A stretch of 63,802 nucleotides of DNA from Saccoglossus kowalevskii (Eukaryota > Hemichordata > Enteropneusta > Harrimaniidae): NCBI RefSeq assembly GCF_000003605.2, contig NW_003131853.1:1052140-1115941 (forward strand), read 5' to 3'. Below the pieces are notes generated by a model. The model had not been told where the DNA came from. It worked only from the letters and a program-made list of their open reading frames with translations, and searched no databases. Shown here one piece after another: positions 15,976 to 28,100 of the stretch. The position numbers and the translations under genes were made by a program. Every line of letters begins with the position of its first letter. Position 1 is the stretch's first letter.

Positions 15976-18023
15976 ATTGCACCGTTGTCGCTGAACATTT
16001 GTTGTCTAGACATGTGATGTTAGTTCATATTAACTTTCTATGAATGCATATAGCATTATTCGAAAGCCTGTTTTATTATAGTAGTACACGTTCGCATATT
16101 CTAGATGCACCTTCAGTTTAGCATGCCAACGCTCTAGCGCCATTAACGTTGGATATCTGTCCTTTATTTTTTATCGGTAAAGTCATATCCTTTGTTGTTA
16201 AAGAACATGCAGACTATATTGCATAAATCCATGAAATAATGGTCAGAACGACCGATCCAGTTGCCCTCAGACAACAAGAAAAGCCCATAGATGAAAGTAA
16301 AATGAACTGCAGACACAAACATATTACATCATATTTCACCAAGCATGGTTCAAACTCACAACACGGCAAATGCACGTGGCCAATGTTAGCAGATGCATTT
16401 CTCATTACGCTATAACGCACTGCTGCCCAAAAGACAGATTCAAATAGCATGTAGTGAACACGCACTTACGGTGACTGAGAAATACATGCGTAATCAGAAT
16501 CTCTAATGTCACATACATATATAGCCATATGGTCACTAGCAGTGAACAACAAACTATTGGTAATTCACGTTTGTGTGTGTTTATTATCACTAAAATCACT
16601 TTATTACCCTCTATAACCTAGTTATATTGCATTTTGTATATGATATAGTGTTATTTTTGAAAAATAACAAAAAAATTAACGTTTTTTGTTATATCAGCTT
16701 CATTTATTATGTACATACAAATGAATCATGTTTTTCTTTACCCTACACATTGTACAAGTATATTCCAGTACTAGTGTCATTTTACTTAATTGGCAATACA
16801 TAATTAATACATATTTTGATGTTATTGTGATAGGTATTTTTGATGGTTAAAAACCTTTCACTTAGGTAACCGGGATTCGGTCGTTTCCACGCTAGGCTAA
16901 CAAAAGACACACACAAGCTTCGTTCATGTTCCCAAAACGATTCTCTGCCAAGTCCCTGGTTTTCACCCGAGACAGCATTAAATCCATCTTTATTTCTTGT
17001 CACCCCTTAACCAATTACAATCAGTATAAGAGACTCCAAGGCCTTGCCTTCCAACAAACAACCAATCACATGAAAGTTTTACACATCATAATCAATTAAT
17101 TACTCGTCAAGCTGTCTAGAGAAAACATTTCTATACATTGTCAACGCTAACTAATATTGATGGGGTAATAATCTCGCACTAACATTCCACAAAGATACTA
17201 CCTTAGTTAAAATCGCAAACAACATTGGTTTAGAATTACAGCTACTGTCTTGTATCTTAAAACCTGCAGAGTCATAAGATGTTTTTGGTTGATTTCGACC
17301 AGCTCGCCATCTGGTCTTGTCATTAACCTTTATCAGTATATGTCATGGCAACCACTGTCAAAGTGACTGAAATATAAATCATGATATTATTACTAAAATT
17401 GTACTGTAGCATAAATCTGGCGTAATATATGTATGTTGAATGTTGAATAAGTAATAATTCTTATACATATTAGTAAATATTTTCTAAACTTCAAAACTTT
17501 GATTTGATTTGATTTGTATTGATCGTTATTTTAATTGGACGATTGCGGAACATGAACTTGATTCGCATCTTCAATTTAGTATCTATATGGCAACAATACG
17601 TTCACTCCAACATTGAATAACAGGTCAATGTCACAAAATACAAGTTCATTAGCAAAAGCAAACTTGTACATAGTAATGTGGGCATGTTATAACAGTCAAA
17701 TGTATGAAGATGTCAAAATAAAAATATTATAATAAACAATCTACACACATGTAACCATAATATTGTAAAACAAATCTCGTAGTATTAAGCTAATATATGC
17801 ATTTATCATAACAATATAAACTTTACACATTGCATACGTGAGATTATTAAAGTACGCCATAAAAAAATAATCACTTATGCCCATCTTCCGGAGTTCTGTT
17901 TTGTGTTATATGATCTTGATAAACATGATTGATACGATTGAACAATTTTCTGCGGACCATACTTTGAAATGCAAACTCTCTTTTTCGCTATCGACAACGT
18001 GAACTTACGACAATTGGCGCAAT
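15976..18023. mobile_element. Probable 2.05-kb insertion splitting the channel remnant
   Basis: The two halves of the channel TM2 sequence lie on either side of this stretch. Its ends form an imperfect inverted repeat: ATTGCACCGTTGTCG at the left, and ATTGCGCCAATTGTCG on the opposite strand at the right. No transposase frame is visible and no clean target-site duplication was found, so the element type is open. Confidence 0.4.
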
Positions 18024-18092
18024 GTAATATCAGGGATACCGATATTCAAGCCCACTGTGCCACCAATATAGCGCATAAATACTCAATATGCA
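18024..18092 (-). pseudogene. DEG/ENaC channel TM2 remnant, proximal part
   Basis: The minus strand reads IGGTVGLNIGIPDIT, matching [15 protein letters not shown] of the intact channel's pore exon at 22112. Ser of the G-x-S filter is replaced by Pro. The sequence is interrupted on one side by the 2-kb insertion and on the other by a MITE, so it cannot be functional. Confidence 0.65.
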
Positions 18093-18212
18093 TTAAAGGG
18101 CGGCAGTCGTCGCGCCTCGTCCTGTTCGATATGGGACTCATAGCGACGTATACAACGCGTGTAAAATACATTACACCCGAACACGCACTGAGCGACGACC
18201 ACCGCCCTTTAA
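18093..18212. mobile_element. TTAA-flanked palindromic MITE, family A copy 2
   Basis: TTAAAGGGCGGCAGTCGTCG at the left, GACCACCGCCCTTTAA at the right, with the shared GTTCGATATGGGACTCATAG core. It landed next to the channel remnant at 18024-18092. Confidence 0.82.
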
Positions 18213-18411
18213 TTTTAGTTTCCATCATCCTGCCTTGTAAATGACCCTGCGCTGCCCAGTATGTTAAACGCTGAAATCATATATATCGATGCACAACGGC
18301 AAGTAGTTACTAAAATAATTAAATATACTATCCCTGTTCACGAAATTATCGTGGAGTCAGCATTAAAGCACGAAGACGTAAGCTTAAATTACTAATAAGA
18401 TTCTCACAATT

Positions 18412-18443
18412 CAGTCAGCTCATATTTCAATTCATCAAAAATA
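18412..18443 (-). pseudogene. DEG/ENaC channel penultimate-exon remnant
   Basis: The minus strand reads FDELKYELTE, matching [11 protein letters not shown] of the penultimate channel exon (22531-22606). Its distance to the TM2 remnant (about 0.3 kb) resembles that in the intact gene (about 0.4 kb), supporting a decayed tandem copy of the gene's 3' end. Confidence 0.55.
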
Positions 18444-21400
18444 CGTAATTAATTTATTTGAGACAGTATAGATGAAACTTTTCCTTCAAAACAGAAAACA
18501 CTTTCAACCACCCTAGTTTTGAAATAATAGTACTAAGTATGTTATCATTATACAATAATACAGATTTTGTCTTGTTTGTCACTCTATAATTTGTGTTTTT
18601 CTTTAACAATATTTTACTAACAATTATAGCCATGCGCATCAGTGCATCCCATTGTCATATTTTTGCCGTTGATGGCGTACTTGGTACCTGAATTTCGCTG
18701 TAAATTTAATCATCAAGTCATCTACTCATTATGCTTTCTTTGTATGTTGTAACTTAACTCGATTTGTTTCGTTTTACATTGAATTACATTGAATCTAATC
18801 TGATCAAATTGCATTTAATCTGCATATTGTGAAGCGGGAAACATTTTTTCAAAAAATTCCGGCGGACAGCAATGAAGTACTCTATCTCCAGAAAATATTT
18901 TACATATAATTTTTGTTACTTTAAACGATGGATCTCGATAATATAACAGGAGATTTTTTATTCGCAAGTTTAAAAGGCAATTAACATTGCATTAATAAAG
19001 ATATGTAGAGAAAGTAATTAAAAACACTTCTTGAAAGAAGCAAAAAAAAACACTAAAAATTGCGAATATTTGTTAGCGATTCACATCGATTTACATATAT
19101 TTAATATGGCATTTTTTTGTCTACACGAGTAAATATATCTTTTTGCTACCAGAAAGTGGAAGTTGATAAACATGTAAAATCTTCATCCCGAGTAGGATTT
19201 CCTAACTTGTCCCCAAAGTATCCCAGCTGAATGTTTCAAATATCCGGGTTCTGACTGTATTCAGCTTGTAAATATTGTATTGTACATCTATGTGTGTTAG
19301 ATATAATTGTTCATTTATTCAGAAATGTGTTGCTCAATCGCGTTTATTTAGGGTTGAGTGGCCCCCAGTGTGCTGTTTTTGTGTGTGTGCATATTCAGAC
19401 GGTAGCCCGTAGCTTGTTTACTACAATGGGATCGGTGTGGGTACACGGCCGATGTACTATGTTGACGACCCTCAGATAGCAGTGTTGATTTCTGCTTCGC
19501 CTCTGTCAACAATACACACTCTGCATACGGATATTTTTCCAGGCTCAATTCACGTTACGCTCAAGCAGTTAGATGATACGTATTCAATTTGTTTATTTCA
19601 TAATGAGAAGTTATTACAAAAATCTAATTGAAATTTATGTCCAGTCGTCTTGATTAAAAAAGCCGTGATGCACAGCCACGAACATTATTAAAATTAAAAA
19701 TACCAAACCAATATAAATTATCATATTGTATATTTGTGAAATATATTATATTTTTAATTCCACACAGTCAATTATGATATATATTTGGGATATCAATTGA
19801 GAGCGTTTTTTTTCTATTTTACCATTAATATATAGTTGATAAATATATGTGCACACCTGCGTGAAGTGCTTACGTCGTGCAATTACACGTAATCTTATTC
19901 AAGTAGGATTTGTCTTAGTCTGTATTGTTGTGAGCTTTCAACTCATGTTGCGGTGTTTGTTATTCAACCCTCATATACCATGTATTAGCATGATGTAATA
20001 GTTTGGACGACATATGTTACAATGTATTCTTTGTATTAATCAGCAGAATTTCTCAAGTGACATTTGTTTAGAACAGCTCATTATATAGTATACAATTAGT
20101 CGTACCAATGGACTGGAACTTTATTTATAGGAGAAGCTGACTGGTACATTGCGCATTTTAATGCTTCGGTGCTTTTCCGTTTGTACATTTACATTTATGA
20201 GCGTAAACGAACAGTTTGAAGCACCCAGGCTGCTAAAATAAATATACTTCGAATAACCAATATATACGAGTTACTCTTTGTTATTGTGAAAGTGATGAAG
20301 TAAGGAATGATGGTTTTCTACATCTTTCCATGAACTCAACTTAACCGATTTATGAAGTCTGGTTAATTTAGAATCTACTACTATATAGGTTAAGACGGAA
20401 TTTACAAAGGTATTTACAACTCTATATAAATACAACCACAGAATTTTTCCCATTTGCATATATAGAAATTTGTGAGAATAATGTGTTACATGATCATTAG
20501 TGCATACATTGTACAGACACGTTTTTTCCTATACGTTAATGACATACGTTTGGAGTGTCTCTCTTCTTTGATCATCTGACACATACAGTACTTTGCTTTA
20601 TCTTTACAGAAATCGTCGGTCCGACACTTGCACACACAATCGTCTGTGTTTATATTTCACATACCAGAATAGAATGCGCTGCATGGTTATGGTTACTATA
20701 ATAAAATAATACTGGGAATTTGACAAATTTTTGATGTTTTCTACACTTCTGAAAGTTCTTCTGTCATTTGTATATTTCTTTGATCCATCCTTCCAACCCC
20801 ATTAGATTGAGAGAATGTCCACACATCTCAAATTGGTAAACATGTTCGTGTTCCAAAGTTAAGTACCAAATCCCTAACTCACGTTTACGCATGTCGATAT
20901 ATAATATTACAAGAGTTACACATAAAAAACGCATGTCAGACTAGAATTACGAAATTACGAGTTATTTGATGAAGTAGATCGTGTGTTACATAACATATAC
21001 ATAGAAAGTACATTCTGAAGGTATATTTCATATTTCGTGATTATCAATGAAACACAATATTGTATGGAGTAAATTCAGTTACTGGAGAGGACAATCAAAC
21101 ACAAGACATTACTGTGGCACATGCTTTAATGTTGGTTTCTCTGTCGAGGCCTGCATTAGCATATACTTTGAAGAACGATTATTAGAATTTCTTTCTTTAC
21201 TTTGATATCATAATTTGTATATAGTAATGTTCAATAATGCTTATAATAATGTAGAACAACTGGTATAAAAGAGTATCGACATTATTTGATAATTTAACCG
21301 ATGATATATAAAACACTATGGAATTACATTTAATTTGTTATGGTGCAGTAATGGCGGGTTACAGGATCGAAACTCACAATTGACGGTTCACCTAATCTAT

Positions 21401-21968
21401 ATACACTAAACAAACATCCCTTTAGCGCAATGTGCTTTTTGGGTGCATAATTAGGTGCATTCAGAATGTACAAGAGTGGACAATGTGGTATGTATATTCT
21501 TATCGTATATTTACAATTCCTTATTAACATACCAATAATAAATTTGATATTACTCATTGTTAGTCAGAGTGCATCACTTGAAATATTCTTATACATGCTT
21601 TATATTTAAAGCTACGCCCATGGAAAAAATAATGTATCCTTGTTCTGCATATCGCCTATGTTGTATCTATTGATCAATTTCATAAACATAAATGTTTTAA
21701 AATTCCGGCGTTCGTTTTTCTGACCTCGAATTCGTGCCAAAACTTTATGAATGGCGCGATAGTTAAAGGCCCGAAATGTGCGTTCACTGATTTGATCGCT
21801 ATGTTAATATTTAACGTAGTAGCATATAACTGTGCAATTCCATTTCAAGCTCCACTCTCGTTGTCTTCGAGACAAAAAATGACATGATGGTATAAACGGC
21901 GCATAGCGAATGCAAACGGACAGATAAGCTGCTGCGGTTTGTTGCACATGACTCCAGTCCTCTCACCG
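18444..21968. other. Between channel remnant and intact channel gene
   Basis: No gene recognised. It may contain the 3'UTR of the channel, since the stop codon is at 21969. A Cys-rich minus-strand stretch near 20590-20640 faintly recalls a channel thumb exon but was not accepted. Confidence 0.5.
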
Positions 21969-22112
21969 CTACATCCTAGACTTGCCCCTCATTCGGGCCA
22001 GTAAAAGCACAAACACGTCGCCAATGAACTCCATGAACTCAAATACAGTAATGGCTGAGATGCCGATGTACAACCCCAGTGTTCCACCAATGTCACTGCA
22101 TAAGTTTTCAAT
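21969..22112 (-). CDS. Channel exon 32: TM2, pore and stop
   Basis: [19 protein letters not shown] carries the G-x-S selectivity filter as GIS. TM2 ends with LLLAR and a very short tail MRGKSRM before TAG. Confidence 0.94.
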   Translation of the reverse strand: MENLCSDIGGTLGLYIGISAITVFEFMEFIGDVFVLLLARMRGKSRM

Positions 22113-25100
22113 CTGAAAACAACAATTATAGTTTGTTTACAACCAAGATGTCTAATTATTACTTGAGTATACCCACTACAATTGTCATGCGTATAAGGAC
22201 ATTCTAGTACTACGTCATACGTCAAACGTGCATTTGTAATAATATATGTAAGGCTCCTTCTCACACATAGAGCCACACCACGTCCAACTCTTGATAAAAA
22301 GTCGATAACTCGTAATATTTCTCCGTTGAAGCTAGTGAACATACAATTGTCAACATAATGGTTGGCATTTACGATTAAGTCTTTACTTCTACCGAATTAA
22401 CGTCCACGTGTCAGGATAACTGTTCCATTAGTTGCTAATAGTTCAAATTACTTTGACCTACTAAATGGCATTATGGTCATTAACATAAAATATTCGCTTA
22501 TGTAAAACACATATTGAGAATATAACATACTGGATATGCTTCTTGTTCCTCAATCAGCTCATAATTTAATTCATCAAAGTAGATTTCCAGACTCGCAAGA
22601 TTTCGACTGCACATTAATAAAACAAAATGAAAAAAACAATATTAGTAAGAGTGATAGTTAGACATGTGTGGCTTGTTTTGTATCATAGACTTCTGACTGA
22701 AACATAAGTCATCGATCAGGAAAATATTCAGTTGTTCTTTGTGACGGGTGATAACTGTGAATATTTCGTAACACATCATTGTTTGTCCCCATAAGAGGCA
22801 ATACGTGATAGGTCAGTGCAAGTCTGGGTTAAATAAGTAAATTAGCATAGTGTAGCTTCAGTCGGTAATAAAAACCAGGGTCGGATTTTAAATTACATTT
22901 GAAAGTCTGTCTAGTCAATATCTAGTCTATTACAGTTTCTCGTTGATTATGGAATTACGTGTCTCTACAGACAGCTGCATGTTTTCAATATTTCAATTTC
23001 TCATCAATTATCATTAACAGTATAGCAATGGTGAATATATAGATTTTCATCATTATGAAATGTGGATGAAATTATCGTAAAGTTTAACACTTTAAACGCC
23101 ATTATTATCCCTACAATCATTTTGGTGAAATGATTGGCTAAATTTCTTGCTCATTTTTCTAATATGGGAGAAATTACGTCAAGGTATTTTGTAAAAAGTG
23201 ACAGTCGATTTTAATGTTTAAAAGAGAATTGAGTTGATATTTTATATTACCTCACTTGTTCCATATCATTAAGATTTCTTGTTTTATTGTTCGTAGAATG
23301 CACTGCACGCAACAAATGACTCTAAAACAACAAACAATGTGTAATAACAAACAATTGAGAAATAAAAACTGGTAGATTATGAAAGTTTCATTAACTCATA
23401 TACGATATGATGACATGTTGTCACTACAAATGAGTTATAGATAGAATTATCGATTAACTTACCAAATATACTTCTGACGGCCACGCTGATTGTGACATTT
23501 GAACAGTATACCATTTATCCCTGGTATAAGTACATATTTAGAAATAATTTACTAGTAGTTTTTAAAATCGCAGGTATTCAGAAAACGTTCAAATGTTTAC
23601 ATAAGAACGTTATTAAGTACCGCACGACAAGCTAACTCGACGTAAATATATGAAACAGAATAAATCGATTGGTTAAACAGAATACTTTAGGAAATAACCA
23701 ATTTGAGACATTCTCGTTTTGGTCAAAGACAATATCGCAGTCTGAAGACAATTGAAGACGGTATACACTTACCAACAAGGCTGCGCACAATCACAACTCA
23801 GCTTATTTTTATGATATAAATAATACACTAACTGGCGACATAAATCTGAAATAAGGATATAAATTAGTTATTAATTATGTAAGCACACAGAGGCGTGATC
23901 AAAATGGATCTGACGTCTTTATGAAATGTCTTTGTCAAAACGAAGTTGATGTTCTATGCGATAAGATTAAACGTCTTATCAGTGAGATTACAAATCTCTT
24001 AGAAATGTCTACATTTCAAGCATCAAACAGATTTTAGGAAATAGAATTAAATGTTTTAAAAAAATATAAAACATTTGCTTAAAAGGGAATGAACATGGTA
24101 GCGGTTCACCAAGGGCACCTACATACTGAGTATGGTGTCAATCGGGATAGCAGTGTTTAAGAAGTTGATAATAGCAATTGTTAGCAAAAATATTCACTAA
24201 AAATAGAGAATTGGCGATATCTTACAAAATAAACACATTTGATACAGGTCCAAGGTTCCCACATACCACGCATTAATGCACGGGCTTACTCGGCCATACA
24301 TATCAATTAATAAGTGCGAATACCTTGTGTTTTATTCAATACTGAGCATTCTGGGACGTCTACCGGATACAAATCATCTGTACAACCACATCTATCACCC
24401 ATGTTTTTCAAAAGACACGTTTTCTGACAAGCCTAATAATATAAAAAGAACAGAGACAATATTAAAATGCGGTGATCGTCGTGCCGCGTCGTGTTCGATA
24501 TGGGACTCATAGCGACATTGTAAAATACATTCTTTATTTAAAATTAAATTTCGGGCACGCGCTGTGCGACGACCGCCGCCCTTTAAGTGTTGGCGTCGAA
24601 CCCCTGATAGATCAAAATGAGTAATATCGAGACAATTCAAGCACACTGGTTCTAGTCAGTAATGAGGAAAATAGTGCAATGTTGTAACAATATGAGTACA
24701 AAAGTGTTTGGAAATACAATTCATGTGACTACAAATTCTATCTACTCTAAATGTACGTGTGTTATATATCAATTGCGAGTATTAATTATTGATCCCAGAT
24801 ATTGATACAGTTATGAAAATAAATCAATCAATAAATAAATATATCAATCAATATATTTGTATAGTTGGTGTATTTTGGTATATTTGTTTTAAAACAAATT
24901 CAAAGTTTTTCAGAATACGGCAATATAATCACATATAAAGATATGACAGTGATAAACAACCCACTTATTTACCAATGCCGTATAGCGATTGTCCTTTCCA
25001 TAAAGAGTGTCCTTATTACCATCACTGCAGTTGCCGTGAGGTGATGGCATTCTCTCGATATTATGCTGAAAACAAAAACTATCATATGTTAAATGCCATA

Positions 25101-28100
25101 ACTAATACTTGAATGGAGTGTTAATAGACTATGATAACGGTGATGTATATCACTGCACTACACTACACTACACTGCACTGCACTGCACTGCACTGCACTG
25201 CACTGCACTGCACTACACTTAACTACACTACACTACACTGCACTACACTACACTACACTACACACTTCCCTTCTTACATTAAAAAGAAAGTTTTTCATTC
25301 ATTATTGCGGGAGGTAAGTATGATCATTATAGTGTGACACGAATCACCAATATAAAGACAATGTTTCAGTAACATACCTCACGGACTCCAATCGACGTCA
25401 CAGTGCCTGGTTTTATATTAATACCTTCATCATATGGAAATACTGGTTCATCATTTGGTAAAATAACTACACGTGCACCGGCATCACGACCATAGATACT
25501 GATGTATTCAGACTGCTCCATAAACAGTGTTAATTTCAATCCTGTGTGATAAGTGTGTAAGGCATAATCAATTAAAAGTTGCGTTCCTATTCTTTAGGCA
25601 GAACACATCCGACTGATGATAATGAGAGATAAATCAGTTGGTTTGATAACACCTGACAAACAAGTTCGTGGTTATATCAGTACCAAATAAAATATAAATA
25701 CATGGTAACATTTTATGAACACAAGGTGCGTTCATTATAAAAGTTTAGGGGAATGGCTAGAGCCTTCAAACTTGTCTCACGTGTTCCCCTGCAACTCACA
25801 GCGCAGCGCAGGGAAAAATTGGAAAGTCAAAGTTACAGTATGTGTATATGTGTGTTCAGTATTGCATAAGTAAAATCGAAAAATAGTCAGCGCCTTCAAA
25901 CTTGGCACACATATTCATCATGTTACATTTCAATGTCAAGGTTAAAAGTCATAATTCATAAGTCATATATTCTGTTCCCGATAATACTAAAAAGGGATTA
26001 TGAACTTAGCATACATGTTCATCATATGATCGCAATTTTAAAGGAAAAGTCGCAATATATATGTAAGATTGTAAATTATGTATCGCCTTCAAACTTCACG
26101 CACATCTTTCCCGCGCAATTCGCAATTTAATGGTCACGAGTGATCGTTACAAGGTCACACAACAGGTCTCCTGCCATAACTACGCCATGACGACTGAAAT
26201 GTAGCTCTGAATGTTCATATTAATATTGAAGATATATTGCGCAGTGTTCATCTTCTCAAAAATATATACTCAAAGCCTGTTTTAGGGGGAAAGTACAAAT
26301 GTTAAAATTAAACAATTCCATGAATTTTGCTAAACGACGTTGTATTTATGTATGTGCATTGTACTTTATTGCTTACCAAAGTTCGCCCCAGTTCGTGTCG
26401 CATCATGTGTTTTTCTCCCAGGTTCTGCACGGTTAAACTCAAAACAGTTCCCATATTTGTCATCCTGAAAAGTTGTGAAATCTTCACTGCAAAATTAAAT
26501 GAATCGGGCAATCAGCAATATATATAGCAACTTAGTTTGTTTTAGAGGCACAACGGATGACATGTTAAATCAATTATAATGGACTCACCTCATATTGCAT
26601 GGTTGCTGATCAAAACTACATTGTAAAATAAAATCATTCAACTGGTGTCCGTAATTGTATATTTCCTCAGGCGTTAGTTTTAAAACAGAACGGATGTCAC
26701 TGAAATCAGGTGATGAACTAAATGTCATGAAACCTAACCAGTCAGGTGGATCTTCACCTTTGACCCTATCAAAACCGTTATCACGGTAGTATTCGTCACG
26801 AAATGTCTGATAAATATGGTGTTCATCTGTTACATCAAGGAAGTTACTGTACCATGCGCCATCAAACACACTGTGTGTTGTATTGTATGCTGAAACGAGA
26901 GCCAATTTGACATTATTTGACACACTATATAAATAATAAAAACAATAAAACAGACGTTTGTGCGTATGTTCATATGCGGTACTTAAATAGAAGTTCATAA
27001 TTTAATCGAAGAAATATCAGGTGATCATTATCATAGTCGGATATATGTTTAGAAGATACATTGTTTTTTTTGGAACACACTATTAAATCGGCATGATGAC
27101 GTCTCGTCACTTCTGTCGTCACACTCCACTAGTAGATTACACCTGGAATACCGATGAATACATTGTCCATTGTCGCAGCGATATTCGCCGGATTTACATT
27201 CACTGCTGTAATCTGAAATGATAATTTAAAAGTATGAAAAATTTTTTTATCCGAGATTTATGAGTATTAATACGTTTATAATGTGCATAGTTTATCATTG
27301 AGTTAGGGAGTACCACGAACTAGGTTTTGCTAGACTGTCCACAAATATAGAGAAACCTTACTAATACATCATAATATAAACATAATATGTAGACAGTTCA
27401 TAAAGTAACAGAATATTATGTACACAACGCCACGCCGACTTAGTTTAAGTCACGACCGGCACCCCGTACTTACAGAAACGGTTTTGAGCACGTTTGAAGA
27501 TGACGCCGCCTTGAAAGTACGTCATCAGTGTCAGGCTCTCTCTGGAGTTTCATTCATTGCAAGTATTTTTTTTTTAAAAACATGGCTGCTGATAACAGCG
27601 CCGGCTCAGTTTAGTCTTTATACACTTATGAACACAGAACCAATTAAAACCACTGATGACGATTGTTTACCAGGTTAGTCAAGCCGGCTCTGTGGCATAC
27701 CTGAGAACAGGGTATAATACTCGGACATAAAATAGTAAAAATCAATCAGATGATCTTAGAGGCAAATGGCCGCTGAGACTTCGTTGAGAGCGGGACAGTC
27801 ACGTGGTCTGTTTTGTGTTCCCGTTATCGTGGCCACCATTCCAAAAATGGTTACATAAGTCATGAACACAGCGGATGCGAGGACGAGCGACAATGGAACA
27901 AAAGCAAGTCTCGCTCTCAACGAGATCTAGGCGGCCATTTCTTGACGGTCATTTCTAGGCGGCCATTTCCAAGGCCTAGTATACAATCAGTGCAAAGCAA
28001 TAGATAAATAATTTATCATAAATTATCTTACAATGCCAGATTTCGAATTTGATAATCTTCTTATCTCATTATGATTAAAACAATGAATTTGCCTCTCTCA

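Noticed and set aside
16214..16465. Hydrophobic minus-strand ORF of 83 codons near the channel remnant
   Set aside because: It lies inside the putative 2-kb insertion and does not align with any exon of the channel.
20590..20645. Minus-strand CKCRTDDFCKDKAKYC, recalling channel exon 27 (CGCTDDLYP.....C)
   Set aside because: Only TDD and cysteine spacing match, splice sites and flanking codons do not; too short to call even as a pseudogene.
21989..22342. 117-codon minus-strand ORF at the channel 3' end
   Set aside because: It reads the TM2 exon in the wrong frame; the true frame ends at 21969 with MRGKSRM.
25131..25337. ORF over the CACTG repeat ([11 protein letters not shown])
   Set aside because: Microsatellite artefact.
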